A stretch of DNA of 64,000 nucleotides from Chryseobacterium takakiae. GTDB taxonomy: Bacteria > Bacteroidota > Bacteroidia > Flavobacteriales > Weeksellaceae. The DNA is taken from positions 293,672 to 357,671 of the forward strand of contig NZ_FQVO01000003.1 in the NCBI RefSeq assembly GCF_900129385.1, in the 5' to 3' direction. The position numbers and the translations under genes are program-made. The notes under the pieces were generated by a model. It searched no databases. It was not told where the DNA came from and saw nothing but the letters and a program-made list of their open reading frames with translations. Below, piece after piece: positions 8,616-18,561 of the stretch. How positions within the stretch are numbered: the first letter of the stretch is position 1; each line of letters starts with the position of its first letter.

Positions 8616-10328
8616 CTAATCTCTGAATTTCACATCTTTAATGTTAAGATAATGCGTAACGTTACCTTTCCAGTGATTTTCTTCAAGAGTAAAAGCAAGA
8701 TCAAAGCTTTTCGTTCTGAAATCATCGGCAAACTGTCCCAATTTGAAACCTACACATTCAATATTTCTTCCGGTTGATTCCTGTCTGATATAAAATTTGA
8801 GATGGTTATTATCTTTACCCATCGTCTTAATATAGCCTGAAACCTTCTGATTGGTCAAAGCAAGGATCGGTTTCATATTGTGAGGCCCGAAAGGAGCCAG
8901 CTTTCTGTGAAAATTAATAAACTCCCGGTTAATCTCATCGATCTGAATTTCAGAATCGATGGTAATGGAAGGTTCCTTTTGATGTTCCTTAATTTTTTCT
9001 GAAACTACTCTCTCAAATTTTTCCTTAAAGGCATCAAACTTATCTTTTTCCATTGAAAGTCCTGCCGCAGCGTGATGTCCTCCGAATTTAAGAAAATACT
9101 CAGAACACATATCCAAAGCTTCATGAACATCAAAATCTGCTACAGATCTCGCGGAAGCAACCATTTCACCATTATTTCCATCAGTAAAAACCAAAGTTGG
9201 CTTATAATAAGTTTCAATTAATCGCGATGCTACAATTCCGATCACGCCTTTATTCCATTCAGGATGATAAACAATCGTGGTATATTTGGTTTCCTGCTGG
9301 GATTCAATTATTTGATTTAGGGCAGAAAGGGTAGAATTCATATCAAGCTCACGTCTTTCATCATTGAGATCCATAATATCGCTTACAATCTGGTGGGCAT
9401 GTTTCAGATTATCCGAAACCATGAGTTCTACAGCGGCTTTTCCGTGAGAAATTCTTCCCGCAGCATTGATTTTGGGAGCAATTTCAAATACTATATTAGA
9501 AATCTCAAAATGAGAAAGTTTGTCATCCGGAATTAATAATCTTAGGCCTAAATTTCTCGTTTTTCGCAGGGTTTTAAGACCCATTTTAGCAAGCACACGA
9601 TTTTCGCCGGTCATAGAAACGATATCTGCGGCAATAGAAATGGCAAGAAGATCAGTAAGTTCAAAAAGTTCTGCTTCAGGGAGTTTGTAGATCGTATTTA
9701 AACCCTGGCAAAGTTTAAAGCCAACGCCACATCCGGAAAGTTCTTTAAAAGGATAACGGCAGTCGCTTCTCTTGGGATCGAGAACGGCAACTGCATTCGG
9801 AATTTCTTCGCCGGGTAAATGGTGGTCGCAAATGATAAAATCAATGCCTAAATTCTGAGCATAATTGATCATATCCAATGCTTTGATTCCACAATCCAGG
9901 GCAATGATTAATGAAAAGCCGTTTTCTTTGGCGAAATCGATACCTTCAGTGGAAATTCCGTACCCTTCAGAATTTCTGTCGGGAATATAAAAATCAAGGT
10001 ATTTTTTCTGAACAATTTTGCTGAGGTACAGGTACATCAGGGCAACGGCAGTAGTTCCGTCTACATCGTAATCTCCGTACACCAGTATTTTTTCTCCATT
10101 CTCAATGGCGGTAGCAATGCGCTCTACCGCTTTTTGCATATCTGCCATTAAAAACGGATTGTGAATGTCGGTAAGGTTCGGTTTAAAAAACTCTCTGGCC
10201 TTTTGATAATTGTCAATTCCTCTAAGAACGAGGAGTTTAGATTCAAAAGTTCCAAAACCAAGAGACGAACTTAATCCATCCACAATTTCTTCATCGGGTT
10301 CGGGCTTGTAAATCCATTTTTGACTCAT
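8616..10328 (-). CDS. recJ: single-stranded-DNA-specific exonuclease RecJ
   Basis: The 570-residue protein carries the DHH phosphoesterase motifs of RecJ: DYDVDG at 86-91, DCGIKA near 145, CDHH at 167-170, and GGHHAAAG in the DHHA1 half. RecJ degrades 5'-ended single strands in recombination and mismatch repair, using Mn or Mg bound by these motifs. The length is normal for the family. nadD follows four bases downstream. A perfect -7 hexamer-like element lies directly before the start, suggesting a very short leader. Confidence 0.96.
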   Translation of the reverse strand: MSQKWIYKPEPDEEIVDGLSSSLGFGTFESKLLVLRGIDNYQKAREFFKPNLTDIHNPFLMADMQKAVERIATAIENGEKILVYGDYDVDGTTAVALMYLYLSKIVQKKYLDFYIPDRNSEGYGISTEGIDFAKENGFSLIIALDCGIKALDMINYAQNLGIDFIICDHHLPGEEIPNAVAVLDPKRSDCRYPFKELSGCGVGFKLCQGLNTIYKLPEAELFELTDLLAISIAADIVSMTGENRVLAKMGLKTLRKTRNLGLRLLIPDDKLSHFEISNIVFEIAPKINAAGRISHGKAAVELMVSDNLKHAHQIVSDIMDLNDERRELDMNSTLSALNQIIESQQETKYTTIVYHPEWNKGVIGIVASRLIETYYKPTLVFTDGNNGEMVASARSVADFDVHEALDMCSEYFLKFGGHHAAAGLSMEKDKFDAFKEKFERVVSEKIKEHQKEPSITIDSEIQIDEINREFINFHRKLAPFGPHNMKPILALTNQKVSGYIKTMGKDNNHLKFYIRQESTGRNIECVGFKLGQFADDFRTKSFDLAFTLEENHWKGNVTHYLNIKDVKFRD

Positions 10329-10332
10329 TTCA

Positions 10333-10340
10333 CAAAAATA
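10333..10340 (-). promoter_or_regulatory. -7 promoter element before recJ
   Basis: On the minus strand this reads TATTTTTG, a perfect TAnnTTTG, only four bases before the recJ ATG. No TTG is found at the -33 distance. If it is used, the recJ transcript would be almost leaderless. Confidence 0.4.
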
Positions 10341-10387
10341 GGGAAATATATTTTAAAAGGAAAGTTTTAATGCTGTCACAGGATGTT

Positions 10388-10418
10388 AAAAAAAACCGTT
10401 CAGGATATGAACGGTTTT
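10388..10418 (-). terminator. intrinsic terminator of the ABC-F gene
   Basis: On the minus strand AAAACCGTTCA and TGAACGGTTTT form an 11-bp perfect stem around a five-base loop, continuing into a run of Ts. It lies just after the ABC-F stop codon. Confidence 0.85.
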
Positions 10419-10424
10419 AAATAG

Positions 10425-12119
<1,695 letters not shown>

Positions 12120-12239
12120 TTAAATGTAAGGTATTTTTTATATATTTCATTTAATAAATTTATATAAATAAGGATTTTTCAAGAATAATTTGATGTGTAA
12201 TCAGATAACCTTATTTATCCAGATATCAGACGAATCAAG

Positions 12240-12698
12240 ATGAAAATAGAAAAGACAGTCAATATACTCAATAGAAGAGCCAGATTTGAATATGAAATTC
12301 TTGAAGAATATGAAGCAGGAATGGTGCTTACCGGTACGGAGATAAAATCTTTGCGCTCTTCCAAAGCTTCTATTGCAGAATCCTTCTGTCAGTTTATTGA
12401 CGGGGAATTGTATATAATTAATATGATGATTGATGAGTATAAATTGGGCACATTTTATAATCATAAAACAAAAAGGGAACGGAAATTGCTGTTGCACAAA
12501 AAAGAGTTGCAAAAGCTGGAAAAGAAATTAAAGGATGCGGGGAATACCATTATACCTTTGAAATTATATATCAATGATAAGGGAAAAGCAAAGGTGCTGA
12601 TTGCCCTCGGAAGGGGTAAAAAACTCTTTGATAAAAGGGAGAGCATTAAAGATAGAGAAAATAAACGTAACCTCGACAGAATATTAAAGAAAAGTTAA
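12240..12698 (+). CDS. smpB: SsrA-binding protein SmpB
   Basis: The 152-residue basic protein is SmpB, the partner of tmRNA in rescuing stalled ribosomes. The N-terminal beta-barrel carries the conserved EAGMVLTGTEIKSLR and the C-terminal tail is Lys/Arg-rich (GRGKKLFDKRE then KDRENKR), as needed for tmRNA binding and entry into the decoding centre. Length is normal. No tmRNA gene was recognised in the window. The OmpA gene follows 77 bases later with its own promoter. Confidence 0.96.
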   Translation: MKIEKTVNILNRRARFEYEILEEYEAGMVLTGTEIKSLRSSKASIAESFCQFIDGELYIINMMIDEYKLGTFYNHKTKRERKLLLHKKELQKLEKKLKDAGNTIIPLKLYINDKGKAKVLIALGRGKKLFDKRESIKDRENKRNLDRILKKS

Positions 12699-12715
12699 AA
12701 ATCATCGGAAAAACT

Positions 12716-12746
12716 TTGTATATAAAGAAAAATTATATTTATTTTG
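12716..12746 (+). promoter_or_regulatory. Bacteroidota-type promoter for the OmpA-family gene
   Basis: TTG at 12716-12718 and TTATTTTG at 12739-12746 (one mismatch to TAnnTTTG) are 20 bases apart. They sit about 30 bases before the ATG at 12776. Confidence 0.5.
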
Positions 12747-12775
12747 CATTATCAATTATTTAATCATTTAATTCT

Positions 12776-14266
12776 ATGAAAAATCTAAAATTAGGAATTT
12801 CAGCATTGGCGCTTACTGTCGCTTCTACTGTGTTCGCTCAGACTACCAACAATCCGTGGTTAATCGGGGTTGGTGCTCATGCGGAAAACCACGCGGCACA
12901 GAGAGACAACTTCAGTAATACGTTCTCTGCTAATAATTTGACGAAGAACATGTTCAATGTGAACAACTTCTCTATTACTCCGCCGTTATCTAAGCTTACT
13001 GTTGCTAGAAACATAGGTAAAGGTTTGGTTATCGACTGGCAAACTACTGTAGGTAATGTTGAAAACAAGAGATTTAACATGGGTAAAGAATTCATGTTGA
13101 TGACAGGTCTTGGTTTCCAAGCAAAAGCTGCAGGTCTTTTATGGGATGAAGAATCTTGGTTCGACCCATATTTAAGAGTTGGTGCTAACTACCTGAGACA
13201 TGATTATACATCTCTTACATTCCCAAGAGAGGCTCTTATTAACGGAATGCCTACTGGAGAAGTAATTGGAAATGGTGACAATGGTAACGAAAACGGTAAA
13301 GCAAACTTCTTTACTGTTGCTACAGGTGCTGGTATTAACTTCTGGTTAACTAAAAACTTCGGTTTAGGTATTCAGGGAGATTATGTATCAACTCCAGGTG
13401 ATAAATCAAACGTTGCTAACTTCTGGCAAGCTTCTGCTTCATTGAACTTCAGATTTGGTAACAGAGACAGAGATAAAGACGGTATCTTAGATAAAGACGA
13501 TTTATGTCCTGATACTCCAGGTTTACCAGAATTCCAGGGATGTCCTGATACAGATGGAGACGGAGTTCCAGATAAAGATGATCAATGTCCAGACGTAGCT
13601 GGTCCGGTTGAAAACAACGGTTGTCCTTGGCCAGATACAGACGGTGACGGTGTAATCGATAAAGATGATGCTTGTCCTACTGTTGCAGGTCCTGCAGAAA
13701 ACAACGGATGTCCTTGGCCAGATACAGATGGTGACGGTATCTTAGATAAAGATGATGCTTGTCCTACAGTTCCAGGTCTTCCAGAATACAACGGATGTCC
13801 TAAGCCTAAGACACAAACTGCTATTGATGTTGAAACTAAATTAGGAAGTGTATTCTTCGATTTCAATAAAGCTACTATTAAGGCTGAATCTACTCCTGCT
13901 TTAGATGCTGCTGCTGAAATCATCAAAAAAGATGGTGGTAACTACTTATTAGAAGGTAGAACTGATGCTAAAGGATCTGAAGCTTACAACTTGAAACTAT
14001 CTAGAGAAAGAGCTGCTGCAGTAGTTGCTGCTTTAGATGCAAGAGGTGTAGATGCTAATGCACTTAAATCTATCGGTGTTGGTGAGTCTAAAGCGACTGT
14101 TGCTGAAACGGCTTCTGACGCTGAAAGACAAGTTGACAGAAAAGTTGTGGTAAGAGCTATCGAAAACGCTGACGAGTGGAATGCGATCAAGAAGAAAGAT
14201 TATGAAGATGCTCCAGTGAAAAAAGCTCCGACTAAGAAAAAAGCTCCGGCTAAAAAAAGAAAATAA
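12776..14266 (+). CDS. OmpA-family outer-membrane protein with thrombospondin type 3 repeats
   Basis: The 496-residue protein begins with a signal peptide ending VFAQ near residue 22, followed by an eight-stranded beta-barrel-like region to about residue 225. Four calcium-binding thrombospondin type 3 repeats follow (DxDxDGxxDxxDxCP pattern, roughly 230-345). Then comes an OmpA C-terminal peptidoglycan-binding domain (VFFDFNKATI near 360, RTDAKGSEAYN near 392, LSRERA near 408). The tail is unusually Lys-rich (KKAPTKKKAPAKKRK). It should anchor the outer membrane to peptidoglycan. Codon choice (GCT, GGT, AAC and TTA preferred) looks more biased than in neighbouring genes, suggesting abundant expression. 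A strong terminator follows. Confidence 0.93.
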   Translation: MKNLKLGISALALTVASTVFAQTTNNPWLIGVGAHAENHAAQRDNFSNTFSANNLTKNMFNVNNFSITPPLSKLTVARNIGKGLVIDWQTTVGNVENKRFNMGKEFMLMTGLGFQAKAAGLLWDEESWFDPYLRVGANYLRHDYTSLTFPREALINGMPTGEVIGNGDNGNENGKANFFTVATGAGINFWLTKNFGLGIQGDYVSTPGDKSNVANFWQASASLNFRFGNRDRDKDGILDKDDLCPDTPGLPEFQGCPDTDGDGVPDKDDQCPDVAGPVENNGCPWPDTDGDGVIDKDDACPTVAGPAENNGCPWPDTDGDGILDKDDACPTVPGLPEYNGCPKPKTQTAIDVETKLGSVFFDFNKATIKAESTPALDAAAEIIKKDGGNYLLEGRTDAKGSEAYNLKLSRERAAAVVAALDARGVDANALKSIGVGESKATVAETASDAERQVDRKVVVRAIENADEWNAIKKKDYEDAPVKKAPTKKKAPAKKRK

Positions 14267-14285
14267 TCAATTTTTCTAAATAATA

Positions 14286-14319
14286 AATACCTCCAGTGTT
14301 CTGGAGGTATTTTTTTTTC
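14286..14319 (+). terminator. intrinsic terminator of the OmpA-family gene
   Basis: AATACCTCCAG and CTGGAGGTATT form an 11-bp perfect stem with a four-base loop, followed by eight or more Ts. Confidence 0.9.
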
Positions 14320-14332
14320 GTTCACTTTTAAT

Positions 14333-14340
14333 TAATTTTG
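14333..14340 (+). promoter_or_regulatory. -7 promoter element before the YebC gene
   Basis: TAATTTTG is a perfect TAnnTTTG, 20 bases before the ATG and directly after the OmpA terminator. No clear TTG was found at -33. Confidence 0.5.
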
Positions 14341-14359
14341 TTGAAAATTTAAAAATAAA

Positions 14360-15100
14360 ATGGGAAGAGCATTTGAATATAGAAAAGCTTCTAAAATGGC
14401 CAGATGGGATAAAATGGCCAAAACTTTTTCTAAAATAGGAAAGGATATCGCATTAGCAGTAAAAGCAGGCGGTCCTGATCCGGAATCAAATCCTGCACTG
14501 AGAAGATGTATCCAGAATGCGAAGGGGGCAAATATGCCGAAGGATAATGTGGAAAGAGCGATTAAAAAAGCAAGTGGTGCAGATGCTGAAAACTACGAGG
14601 AAATCACCTACGAAGGCTATGGCCAGGGAGGAGTGGCATTCTTTATTGAATGTACAACTAACAACACAACAAGAACGGTTGCCAACGTAAGGGCTGTTTT
14701 CAATAAATTTGACGGAAACCTCGGTAAAAACGGAGAACTGGCTTTCATCTTCGACAGAAAAGGAATTTTTACCATTGATCTGGCTCAGATTAAAATGGAT
14801 TGGGATGATTTTGAAATGGAGATGATTGATGGAGGTGCAGAAGATGTAGAAAAAGATGAAGAAGAAGTAATGATTACTACTGCGTTTGAAGATTTTGGTT
14901 CTTTATCGCATAAATTAGATGAACTTGGAATTGAAGCAAAAAGTGCAGAGCTTCAGAGAATTCCTAATAACATAAAAGAAGTAAATGAAGAACAGTTTAA
15001 AGCAAATATGAAAATGCTTGAGCGCTTCGAAGATGATGATGATGTACAAAATGTTTATCATAACATGGAAATCTCGGAAGAGATGATGAATACGCTTTAA
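14360..15100 (+). CDS. YebC/PmpR-family protein
   Basis: The 246-residue protein matches the YebC family in length and layout. The N-terminus is rich in Lys and Arg (MGRAFEYRKASKMARW), followed by FSKIGKDIALAVK and the conserved NMPKDNVERAIKKASG near residue 60, then acidic alpha/beta domains II and III. YebC proteins are annotated as DNA-binding regulators, and several are now linked to translation of poly-proline stretches. Which applies here cannot be read from the sequence. It is a single gene between two strong terminators. Confidence 0.93.
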   Translation: MGRAFEYRKASKMARWDKMAKTFSKIGKDIALAVKAGGPDPESNPALRRCIQNAKGANMPKDNVERAIKKASGADAENYEEITYEGYGQGGVAFFIECTTNNTTRTVANVRAVFNKFDGNLGKNGELAFIFDRKGIFTIDLAQIKMDWDDFEMEMIDGGAEDVEKDEEEVMITTAFEDFGSLSHKLDELGIEAKSAELQRIPNNIKEVNEEQFKANMKMLERFEDDDDVQNVYHNMEISEEMMNTL

Positions 15101-15124
15101 TATTTGGAATTCATATCATACAAG

Positions 15125-15152
15125 CCTCACAGTTTAAACTGTGAGGTTTTTT
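15125..15152 (+). terminator. intrinsic terminator of the YebC gene
   Basis: CCTCACAGTTT and AAACTGTGAGG form a perfect 11-bp inverted repeat with no spacer, followed by six Ts. It rules out a TTG start at 15151 for the next gene, because that codon is part of the T-tract region. Confidence 0.88.
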
Positions 15153-15219
15153 GCAATACATAAAAATAACATCATATTCATATACAGTTAACTTTCAAGT
15201 AGTTTCTTTGCATAAAACT

Positions 15220-16047
15220 ATGAAAAGAAACGTTGAATTAGTTGTCATATCGGATGTGCATTTGGGAACCTATGGTTGCAAGGCGAAGGAATTGATGCGG
15301 TATCTCAATTCTATTCAGCCGAAAACACTGATTCTGAACGGTGATATCATTGATATCTGGCAATTCAAAAAGTCTTACTTTCCTAAAGCTCATCTGAAAG
15401 TGATTAAAAAAATCCTTTCATTGGCTACAAAAAATACAGATGTGTATTACATTACCGGAAATCATGATGAAATGTTCCGGAAATTTACCGATTTCGAATT
15501 GGGTAATCTGAAAGTCTGTAATAAAATCTGCTTACATATTGATGATAAGAAAACGTGGATTTTCCATGGCGATGTTTTTGATGCTTCCGTTCAGCATTCT
15601 AAATGGATTGCCAAGCTCGGAGGAAAAGGTTATGATCTGTTAATTGTTATCAATAATATCGTAAATTGGTTTTTGGAAAAAGTGGGAAAAGAAAAATACT
15701 CATTCTCTAAAAAGATCAAAAATAACGTAAAAAAGGCAGTTAAGTATATCGGAGATTTTGAACTGACCGCTTCCGAACTGGCTATTGATAATCATTATGA
15801 TTATGTAGTATGCGGACATATTCATCAGCCACAGATTCGTAAAGTTTCTAATAAAAAGGGTTCCTGCATTTATCTTAATTCCGGGGACTGGATTGAAAAT
15901 CTTTCCGCTTTGGAATATCATGATAAAGAATGGAAAATTTTTTACTACGAAGAGCATAAGCATTTATTGAAAGATGATGCTACAGACGAAATCCAGGATA
16001 TTAGCAGCACTGATCTTTTAAAAATAGTAACCAATTTCGCCGAATGA
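15220..16047 (+). CDS. UDP-2,3-diacylglucosamine diphosphatase-like metallophosphoesterase (LpxH-like)
   Basis: The ATG at 15220 is chosen because it starts directly before the first beta-strand (RNVELVVISDVHLG). The upstream in-frame TTG lies in a terminator. The 275-residue product has all calcineurin-like metal motifs in order: DVHLG, GDIIDIW, GNHDE, HGDVFD and GHIHQP. This branch is annotated as UDP-2,3-diacylglucosamine diphosphatase of lipid A synthesis. A direct test is lacking, so a related phosphoesterase role remains possible. Its last four bases overlap the start of the glycosyltransferase gene (ATGA), indicating translational coupling. Confidence 0.88.
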   Translation: MKRNVELVVISDVHLGTYGCKAKELMRYLNSIQPKTLILNGDIIDIWQFKKSYFPKAHLKVIKKILSLATKNTDVYYITGNHDEMFRKFTDFELGNLKVCNKICLHIDDKKTWIFHGDVFDASVQHSKWIAKLGGKGYDLLIVINNIVNWFLEKVGKEKYSFSKKIKNNVKKAVKYIGDFELTASELAIDNHYDYVVCGHIHQPQIRKVSNKKGSCIYLNSGDWIENLSALEYHDKEWKIFYYEEHKHLLKDDATDEIQDISSTDLLKIVTNFAE

Positions 16048-17018
16048 AAATCTTATATGCATTTCAGGGGACAGGAAACGGGCATGTTGCACGTGCTCAG
16101 GAGATTGTTCCTATTCTGAAAAAGTATGCGTCTGTTGAAACACTGATCAGCGGTCACCAGTCACAGCTGAAGGCAGATTTTGACGTTAATTACCAGCATA
16201 AAGGAATTTCCCTATTATATAATAAAGCAGGAGGATTATCCTACCGTAAAACATTTACGGATAATAATTTTCTGGAAGCTTTCAAAACGATCAGGGAAAT
16301 CAACCTTTCTGAATATGATCTTATCATTAATGATTATGAACCGCTTACCGGCTGGGCATGCAAGATCAAAAATTATCCTATGATTGAGTTGAGCCATCAG
16401 GCTTCTATGCTATTTAAAGAAACTCCGAAACCGGATAAGAAAGATTTTTTTGGAGAGCTTGTGCTGAAATATTATGTTCCCAGCAACCATAAAATCGGAT
16501 TTCATTTCGAAAATTATCATCCTCAGATTAAAAAGCCCGTAATAAGAAGAAAAATAAGAAACCTTAATCCCGATAAAAAAGGCTTTTATCTTGTCTATCT
16601 TCCAAGTTTTTCAGATGAAAATATTATTAAAGTTTTAAAACAAATTCCGGTGGAATGGAAAGTTTTTTCCAAATATTCAAAACTTCAGTTTAAAGAAAAT
16701 AATGTTGAAGTTTTCCCCATAGATGAAATTCAATATCTCAGAAGTTTCGAAAATTGCGATGGAATTCTTTGCAATGCGGGTTTTGAAACTCCTGCAGAAG
16801 CGCTTTTCATGGATAAGAAACTATTTGTGATTCCTATTCATAATCAGTATGAACAGGAATGTAATGCCTGCGCTTTAGACAAAATGGGAATACCGAATTC
16901 CAATATTTTAAAGCTTGAGGAAATTCAGGACTGGGTAGATTCAGACCAGCATCTGAAAGTTGATTATCCTGATGATATTGAAAGTATATTATTAAATGAA
17001 GTTTTGGGTTTTGGTTAA
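16044..17018 (+). CDS. MurG-like glycosyltransferase family protein
   Basis: The 324-residue protein starts with MKILYAFQGTGNGHVAR, the Gly-rich loop typical of GT-B glycosyltransferases such as MurG. A C-terminal half contains a nucleotide-sugar-like site (CDGILCNAGFETPAEAL near residue 238, where the Glu would bind the sugar nucleotide). The preceding gene overlaps it by four bases, so the pair probably acts in one envelope-lipid or glycan pathway. Donor and acceptor are unknown. Confidence 0.82.
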   Translation: MKILYAFQGTGNGHVARAQEIVPILKKYASVETLISGHQSQLKADFDVNYQHKGISLLYNKAGGLSYRKTFTDNNFLEAFKTIREINLSEYDLIINDYEPLTGWACKIKNYPMIELSHQASMLFKETPKPDKKDFFGELVLKYYVPSNHKIGFHFENYHPQIKKPVIRRKIRNLNPDKKGFYLVYLPSFSDENIIKVLKQIPVEWKVFSKYSKLQFKENNVEVFPIDEIQYLRSFENCDGILCNAGFETPAEALFMDKKLFVIPIHNQYEQECNACALDKMGIPNSNILKLEEIQDWVDSDQHLKVDYPDDIESILLNEVLGFG

Positions 17019-17100
17019 TGTCTTAAGATGATATTATTAAAGATAAATAGTTATATTTACATTATCTAAAACAAAACTTTTAACACCAAAAATTATTAAA

Positions 17101-17271
17101 ATGAAAAAATCAGAAATCTTAAAAGGTAAAGCCTTGTCTAAAAATGAGCTCAAAAGTCTTTATGCAGGAGATAAAAATCCATCATGCGTGATCTCTTGTT
17201 GTGACCCGAAATTACCGCCGTGCGGATTTGTTAATTGCAATGGTATACAATGTCCCGGACAGCCAAAATAA
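17101..17271 (+). CDS. small Cys-rich bacteriocin-like precursor peptide (56 aa)
   Basis: This short frame encodes 56 residues. The first 23 (MKKSEILKGKALSKNELKSL then YAG) resemble the leader of Bacteroidota bacteriocin-like or natural-product precursor peptides: Lys-rich, an LSKNELK-type helix, and an AG site in place of the double Gly. The remaining 33 residues hold six Cys (SCVISCC, PPCG, VNCNG, QCPG) and several Pro and Gly, so the mature peptide could be crosslinked by disulfides or modified. No modification enzyme or peptidase-containing ABC transporter is adjacent. A strong terminator follows 19 bases after the stop, and an AT-rich leader of about 80 bases precedes it, supporting a real single-gene transcript. 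Confidence 0.75.
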   Translation: MKKSEILKGKALSKNELKSLYAGDKNPSCVISCCDPKLPPCGFVNCNGIQCPGQPK

Positions 17272-17290
17272 ATCGTAATGACTTCAAATA

Positions 17291-17318
17291 AAAAGACCAC
17301 AAATGGTCTTTTTTTTAT
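17291..17318. terminator. bidirectional intrinsic terminator
   Basis: AAAAGACCA and TGGTCTTTT form a nine-pair stem around a four-base loop. Ts follow on the plus strand, and a T run also follows on the minus strand, so it can serve both the bacteriocin-like gene and the convergent GNAT gene. Confidence 0.85.
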
Positions 17319-17332
17319 TTATCAGGAATAAG

Positions 17333-17623
17333 CTATCTGTTAAGAAAAACGTCGTCAACATTGTTCATTCTCATCATCACAGATCTTGCGTAAGAACAGT
17401 GCGGATAAACTTTCCAGTTGTTTTCTCTTGCAAATTTTATGGCTTCTTCCACCAGATATTTTCCCATTCCGCGGCCTTCAAATTCGGGATGTACCAATAC
17501 GAAAGAAATGATAAACTTATTATCTTCGGGGAAAATAGTGTATGTCAGCCTTCCGATTTCCTTTAATTCATTATTTAAAGTAATGACCCCGCCGTTTCCG
17601 GATTTATTATTTTCAAATCTCAT
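17333..17623 (-). CDS. small GNAT-type N-acetyltransferase (YjdJ-like)
   Basis: The 96-residue protein is a minimal GNAT domain of the short group. It has an acetyl-CoA-binding beta-strand and loop (FVLVHPEFEGRGMGKYLVEEA, with the R/Q-x-x-G-x-G/A-type loop in EGRGMG) and then the conserved CSYARSVM end, typical of YjdJ/GtlB-like acetyltransferases. The substrate is unknown. It faces the bacteriocin-like gene across a shared terminator; a functional link is not evident. Confidence 0.88.
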   Translation of the reverse strand: MRFENNKSGNGGVITLNNELKEIGRLTYTIFPEDNKFIISFVLVHPEFEGRGMGKYLVEEAIKFARENNWKVYPHCSYARSVMMRMNNVDDVFLNR

Positions 17624-17785
17624 AATCTAAGTTTTATTAAAAGTAAAAATACAAAAACTGCACCGCTGAAGTTTTGATGTACGTTAAAGAAAGGCATAGT
17701 GAATTGTCAATCGTCAATTCGCTGTACTTTGTGAATATTCTGATACAGACATCATTCTAAATATTATTTAAACTGACCATTCATC

Positions 17786-18535
17786 TTAATTATCTTTTCC
17801 GGTGTAATAATTATAATCTTTGATAATAATTCCTATAAACTGTCTTTCCGTCATTTTTGTAGGATCTACTTCAAGCTTTAGAATCGTTTTGATCTTATCC
17901 GAAAGTTTACGGATAACCTGGCGGTCATCAATTCTCAGGGCCTTGAGATAATTATCCTTAATGATTCTCATATCATTATCACTCAGTGCAATTACCTGAG
18001 GAAAAGTAGGAATATAATCTTCGCGGATATTTTCTAAAATAGTATGTGAAATATTAATCTTGTTTTTTAAAGAAATCACAGCCGTTCCCGAAGCAATGTC
18101 TCCTAATCGCTGATTATTTTTGGAAACAATCATAGAAACCAGTCCTACAACTCCTGCAAAAGAAGTATCTATGATCCTGAAAACCCATCGGATCAGGTAA
18201 TCCCCAAACCCAGCCTGATAACCATCAATCTTTACAACACGGATTTTCATAACTTTTTTTCCGGGGGTCTGACCTTCCATAAGGCTTTCAAAAACTACAG
18301 GATACACAACGGTAGGAAAAAGAAGGATGATGTAAACTGCTGCAGTTGACCATTGATCCAGGCCTTGTAATAGATAACCAAGATTCAGAACGGTGAAGAA
18401 AATATACAAAACAGAAATCCCATAAGCAATTTTTATGAGAAGGTCAATAAAGAAAGCAACCAGCCGGTCTCCAACACTGGCGACGTTGAAATTAATATTT
18501 ACATTTTGTGAAGTATTAATCGCAATTTGAGACAT
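17786..18535 (-). CDS. RDD-family membrane protein
   Basis: The 249-residue protein matches RDD-family membrane proteins. The Arg-Asp-type first helix is in VGDRLVAFFIDLLIK, a second hydrophobic segment in AAVYIILLFPTVVYPV, then the conserved EGQTPGKKVMKIRVVK loop, FGDYLIRW and a third hydrophobic segment. A cytoplasmic C-terminal extension of about 100 residues follows. RDD proteins are thought to take part in ion or small-molecule transport, but the role is poorly defined. It is divergent from the SpoIIM-like gene with only 26 bases between starts, so they probably share regulation. Confidence 0.9.
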   Translation of the reverse strand: MSQIAINTSQNVNINFNVASVGDRLVAFFIDLLIKIAYGISVLYIFFTVLNLGYLLQGLDQWSTAAVYIILLFPTVVYPVVFESLMEGQTPGKKVMKIRVVKIDGYQAGFGDYLIRWVFRIIDTSFAGVVGLVSMIVSKNNQRLGDIASGTAVISLKNKINISHTILENIREDYIPTFPQVIALSDNDMRIIKDNYLKALRIDDRQVIRKLSDKIKTILKLEVDPTKMTERQFIGIIIKDYNYYTGKDN

Positions 18536-18561
18536 AATTTTATTATTTTAGCCTTATAGTT

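Noticed and set aside
13582..13926. 114-residue minus-strand frame within the OmpA gene
   Set aside because: It is a shadow of the repetitive thrombospondin type 3 coding sequence and lacks independent support.
15151..15219. Upstream TTG start for the LpxH-like gene
   Set aside because: The codon is part of the T-tract of the preceding terminator, and ATG 15220 directly precedes the conserved first strand.
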